Assembly: GCA_024277705.1 (NCBI GenBank)
Contig: JAJRUQ010000167.1
Coordinates: 1-44,186 of the forward strand
Source of the DNA: Gammaproteobacteria bacterium
Lineage (GTDB): Bacteria; Pseudomonadota; Gammaproteobacteria; SZUA-229
Reading direction: 5' to 3'
Length of the DNA stretch: 44,186 nt
Position 1 is the stretch's first letter. Each line of letters starts with the position of its first letter. Below the pieces are notes generated by a model. That model worked only from the letters and a program-made list of their open reading frames with translations. It searched no databases and was not told the origin of the DNA. The position numbers and the translations under genes were made by a program. This document shows, piece by piece, positions 42,352-44,186 of the stretch.

Positions 42352-43254
42352 ATGGCTGAAAAGAAAAAATATTCATATTATCCGGGTTGCTCATCGCAGA
42401 CGGGTGCTTCTTCGTCGAACCTGATGCGTTCGGTGGATACGATGTGTGAAGAACTTAACATCGAACTTAACCCTATCCCGGACTGGAACTGTTGTTCTGC
42501 GTCTATCGGTTACGGTGGTGGTGGTGTATTACCGCGCATGACCTTGTCTGCTCGTAATATCGCTTTGTCAGAAAAGCATCACGAAGGTCAGGATATCGTA
42601 GCAACCTGTGCCGCTTGCTGGCTTGCCACCAAGGAAGCGCAGGAACGTTTTGCCAATGATTCTGGCTTGATGGCAGATGCAAATACAGCACTGGCTGAAG
42701 CCGGTCTGAAATTTGAGAACAAGAAAAGAATTCGCCACATGGTTGAAGTTCTGATCGAAGATATCGGCTACGATGAAATCGGTGCCGGTGTTAAGAAACC
42801 ATTAGAAGGCCTGAAAGTGGCTGGCTATGTTGGTTGTCAGACTAATCGTCCTTTTGGTATTGATGGTGAGTCTTTTGAAAATCCGATGTATCTGGACAAG
42901 CTGGTTGATACTCTGGGTGGTGATTCGATTAAAACCTACGAGAAAAAAGTACAGTGCTGTGGTGGTGCCTTAGCCTTTTCAGAGCCGGAAAAATCACAGG
43001 AAATGATTCACGGTATCATCGAATCTGCTTATGACCATGGTGCTGATGTAATCGCAACACCTTGTCCATTATGTCAGGCCAATGTTGAAATCTATCAGGA
43101 TGAAATTAATGCCAAAACAGGCAGTAAGTTCAATATGCCGGTTGTTTACTACAGTCAGCTGATTGATGTTGCTTATGGCCGCAATGCTAAGGATTCATCA
43201 TTGGATGGCCAGGTGATTGCTGCCAAGAAACTGGAAGATATTGCGAATAAATAG
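42352..43254 (+). CDS. hdrB: HdrB-like CCG-domain subunit
   Basis: A 300-residue protein with two CCG (cysteine-rich) domains. The first is Cys13, Cys47-Cys48, Cys86 and Cys89 (YYPGC, NCCSAS, CAAC); the second is Cys162, Cys202-Cys203, Cys238 and Cys241 (GCQTN, QCCGGALAF, CPLC). In methanogen HdrB these bind non-cubane [4Fe-4S] clusters that split the heterodisulfide CoM-S-S-CoB; both motifs are intact here, so binding of such clusters is expected. The substrate in a bacterium is unknown. It is the last gene of the operon and a strong terminator follows. Confidence 0.9.
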   Translation: MAEKKKYSYYPGCSSQTGASSSNLMRSVDTMCEELNIELNPIPDWNCCSASIGYGGGGVLPRMTLSARNIALSEKHHEGQDIVATCAACWLATKEAQERFANDSGLMADANTALAEAGLKFENKKRIRHMVEVLIEDIGYDEIGAGVKKPLEGLKVAGYVGCQTNRPFGIDGESFENPMYLDKLVDTLGGDSIKTYEKKVQCCGGALAFSEPEKSQEMIHGIIESAYDHGADVIATPCPLCQANVEIYQDEINAKTGSKFNMPVVYYSQLIDVAYGRNAKDSSLDGQVIAAKKLEDIANK

Positions 43255-43287
43255 TTATATCGAAGTAATTTTATTACTTTATTCAGT

Positions 43288-43317
43288 AAAAAAGCCCGAC
43301 TTGTTCGGGCTTTTTTG
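43288..43317 (+). terminator. Terminator of the qmo/hdr operon
   Basis: A GCCCGA/TCGGGC stem (43294-43299, 43305-43310) with flanking A-tract and T-tract (six T, then GTTTT), about 33 bases after the hdrB stop. It is a textbook rho-independent terminator, usable from either side because of the A-tract. Confidence 0.93.
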
Positions 43318-43327
43318 TTTTCTAAAA

Positions 43328-43396
43328 GCGAGTTCGCGGTCTACAAACCGCTCCTACCGGTAAGGTGTCTTGCAGGAGGGCTTTCGCAAAGCGCGA
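43328..43396. repeat. REPIN-like inverted pair of REP sequences
   Basis: Two similar hairpins in opposite orientation. The first has GCGGT/ACCGC arms (43336-43340, 43347-43351) with the head GGTAGGAGCGGTTTG read on the minus strand. The second has GCTTT/AAAGC arms (43380-43384, 43388-43392) with the head GCAGGAGGGCTTT read on the plus strand. Both carry the GYAGGAG head and GCGA tail common to REP elements of Pseudomonas and relatives. The pair ends a few bases before the end of the RAYT gene, the arrangement expected for a REPIN. Confidence 0.75.
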
Positions 43397-43401
43397 TGAA
43401 T

Positions 43402-43863
43402 TTACAACCAGACTGCATCCCAGAATGGATAATCACCTATATTATCAACCAGCCCGGCCCGCAACGGGTTAGCTACAATATATCGGGCGACATCTTTAAT
43501 TTCATTTTCATCACGCAATGCATAATCATGAAACCCTGATTGCCAGACCGCATTTCCGGTTCGATTATGGTGTTGATCAATTCGATAACCTGAGCGGCGT
43601 TTCACATTGGCGATAACCTGTGATAAAGAGTTATTATCTGCTAAAGAAAATAACCAGTGCAGATGATCGGGCATGACTACAAAGCAAAAAGATTCCGCAC
43701 AATATGTGCGAGCAGTATATTGAATGGAATGGATAACAAAGCGCGCGCAGTGAAAATCTTTAAATATTGCTTGTCGATGTCTGGTTACTGTGGTGACGAG
43801 ATAAATTTGTCTGGGAATTGATCCCCGTCCTTTGCTGAGACTGAATCCATGATGTGTTGCCAT
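43402..43863 (-). CDS. REP-associated tyrosine transposase (RAYT)
   Basis: A 153-residue single-domain HUH endonuclease of the Y1_Tnp family. The metal-binding motif is MPDHLHW (His67, His69). The catalytic Tyr is Tyr128 in ARYIVANPLRAGLV, matching the Y in the YIxxNP motif of E. coli RAYT. The start is ATG 43861-43863 with a good AAGGAGG Shine-Dalgarno upstream. RAYTs cleave REP sequences and are thought to spread or maintain them; they seldom move themselves. The REP pair lies next to the stop codon. The gene is complete with no stop or frameshift. It is not followed by an IS end, unlike IS200. Confidence 0.92.
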   Translation of the reverse strand: MATHHGFSLSKGRGSIPRQIYLVTTVTRHRQAIFKDFHCARFVIHSIQYTARTYCAESFCFVVMPDHLHWLFSLADNNSLSQVIANVKRRSGYRIDQHHNRTGNAVWQSGFHDYALRDENEIKDVARYIVANPLRAGLVDNIGDYPFWDAVWL

Positions 43864-43982
43864 AATTTATCCTCCTTGATAAATAACAGTTAAATCATAT
43901 CAAATAAGTACCGTTGTAGAACAGAAAAAAACAGCACGTTTCGCAATATATCCAGCAATAAATCCCGACTCTGCGTCTATTC

Positions 43983-44186
43983 ATGACATGGCGCATAAAT
44001 AAGTCAGAAGCCGATATTGCCGGTGAGAAGTTTCTGCCGATGCCTAATATTGAAGTCCCGGATATGCTGCTTACTTCCATAAACGATAGGACACAACCGG
44101 CAGGTTTGGCGCCACTGGATATGATGTGGTTCAAAGTATGCACCATGGTCATTGAGTCCCTGAATATCATAGATAGCATTTTAAAA
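43983..44186 (+). CDS. Unrecognised open frame cut by the right window edge
   Basis: From ATG 43983 the plus-strand frame is open for 68 codons to the edge, with protein-like composition (SEADIAGEKFLPMPNIEVPD, GLAPLDMMWFKVCTMVIESL). An in-frame TAA lies seven codons upstream, so the start must be near. No Shine-Dalgarno is seen. The minus-strand frame on the same bases (43895-44179) looks like a shadow. I do not recognise the product; it may be the 5' part of a gene displaced or truncated by the RAYT/REPIN unit. Confidence 0.35.
   Translation, partial: MTWRINKSEADIAGEKFLPMPNIEVPDMLLTSINDRTQPAGLAPLDMMWFKVCTMVIESLNIIDSILK

Noticed and set aside
38177-43254. sHdr (sulfur-oxidising heterodisulfide reductase-like) operon.
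   Set aside because: No dsrE, tusA or lbpA genes, and the CFPTCGLEIN motif of the first protein and the MvhD domain of the second are Qmo features.
43895-44179. Minus-strand open frame of 94 codons at the right edge.
   Set aside because: Composition is irregular with many Cys and no start signal; the plus-strand frame on the same bases reads more like protein.
1-44186. tRNA, rRNA and known riboswitches.
   Set aside because: No T-loop GTTCGAATC-type motif with matching acceptor stems, no rRNA-like sequence, and no cobalamin, TPP or SAM riboswitch core was noticed on either strand; a covariance search would be needed for certainty.

Overview
The window reads as a chromosome segment of a moderate-GC, sulfur-oxidising gammaproteobacterium. 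Household genes (purN, purM, a DUF2066 protein, hda, DUF2069, wrbA, an arsC-like gene, slt, ychJ) are of gammaproteobacterial type and order. The right end carries qmoA-qmoB-hdrC-hdrB, the electron-transfer module that normally partners APS reductase in dissimilatory sulfur metabolism. No aprBA, dsr genes, tRNA, rRNA or CRISPR array were seen, and I cannot name the genus.

Layout. 1-4850: edge of a membrane protein, darP, purN and purM on the minus strand, divergent from a DUF2066 gene and hda. 4955-19981: accessory block with a Crp/Fnr regulator; an unusual DsbA-like/degenerate receiver/GGDEF fusion; an ECF sigma-factor operon (sigma factor, anti-sigma-like membrane protein, small secreted protein, Met/Gln-rich DUF3106 protein, outer-membrane barrel) followed by a Met-rich multicopper oxidase lipoprotein; and two large GGDEF-EAL genes, the first interrupted by an in-frame TGA. 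20165-27995: DUF2069-wrbA-arsC, a LysM lipoprotein, acylphosphatase, a PilB/GspE-type ATPase, DUF302, glutaredoxin, siroheme synthase and an SH3/anchor protein. As I recall Pseudomonas, the DUF2069-wrbA-arsC block directly follows hda there, so the 15-kb block looks inserted.

28075-33908 is the most notable region: a selenoneine (seleno-ergothioneine) locus. An EgtB-like sulfoxide/selenoxide synthase (SenA) is divergent from a selenosugar synthase (SenB). Next come a selenophosphate synthase fused to an FAD oxidoreductase (filling the SenC role) and a histidine Nalpha-trimethyltransferase (EgtD). Together they would make selenophosphate, selenosugar and hercynine, and join them to selenoneine.

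33931-35208 is an AT-rich insert with two attC-like ends, best explained as integron gene cassettes without an integrase, lying between convergent egtD and slt. 38177-43254 is the Qmo/Hdr operon, closed by a strong terminator. The right end holds a REPIN-like repeat pair with its RAYT transposase, and an open frame that runs off the edge.

Intergenic repeats are frequent: a MITE-like element that supplies the last codons of cysG, a 19-bp perfect palindrome downstream of the multicopper oxidase, and a repeat pair upstream of it. All assignments come from reading the sequence and from memory of protein families; no database search was run.
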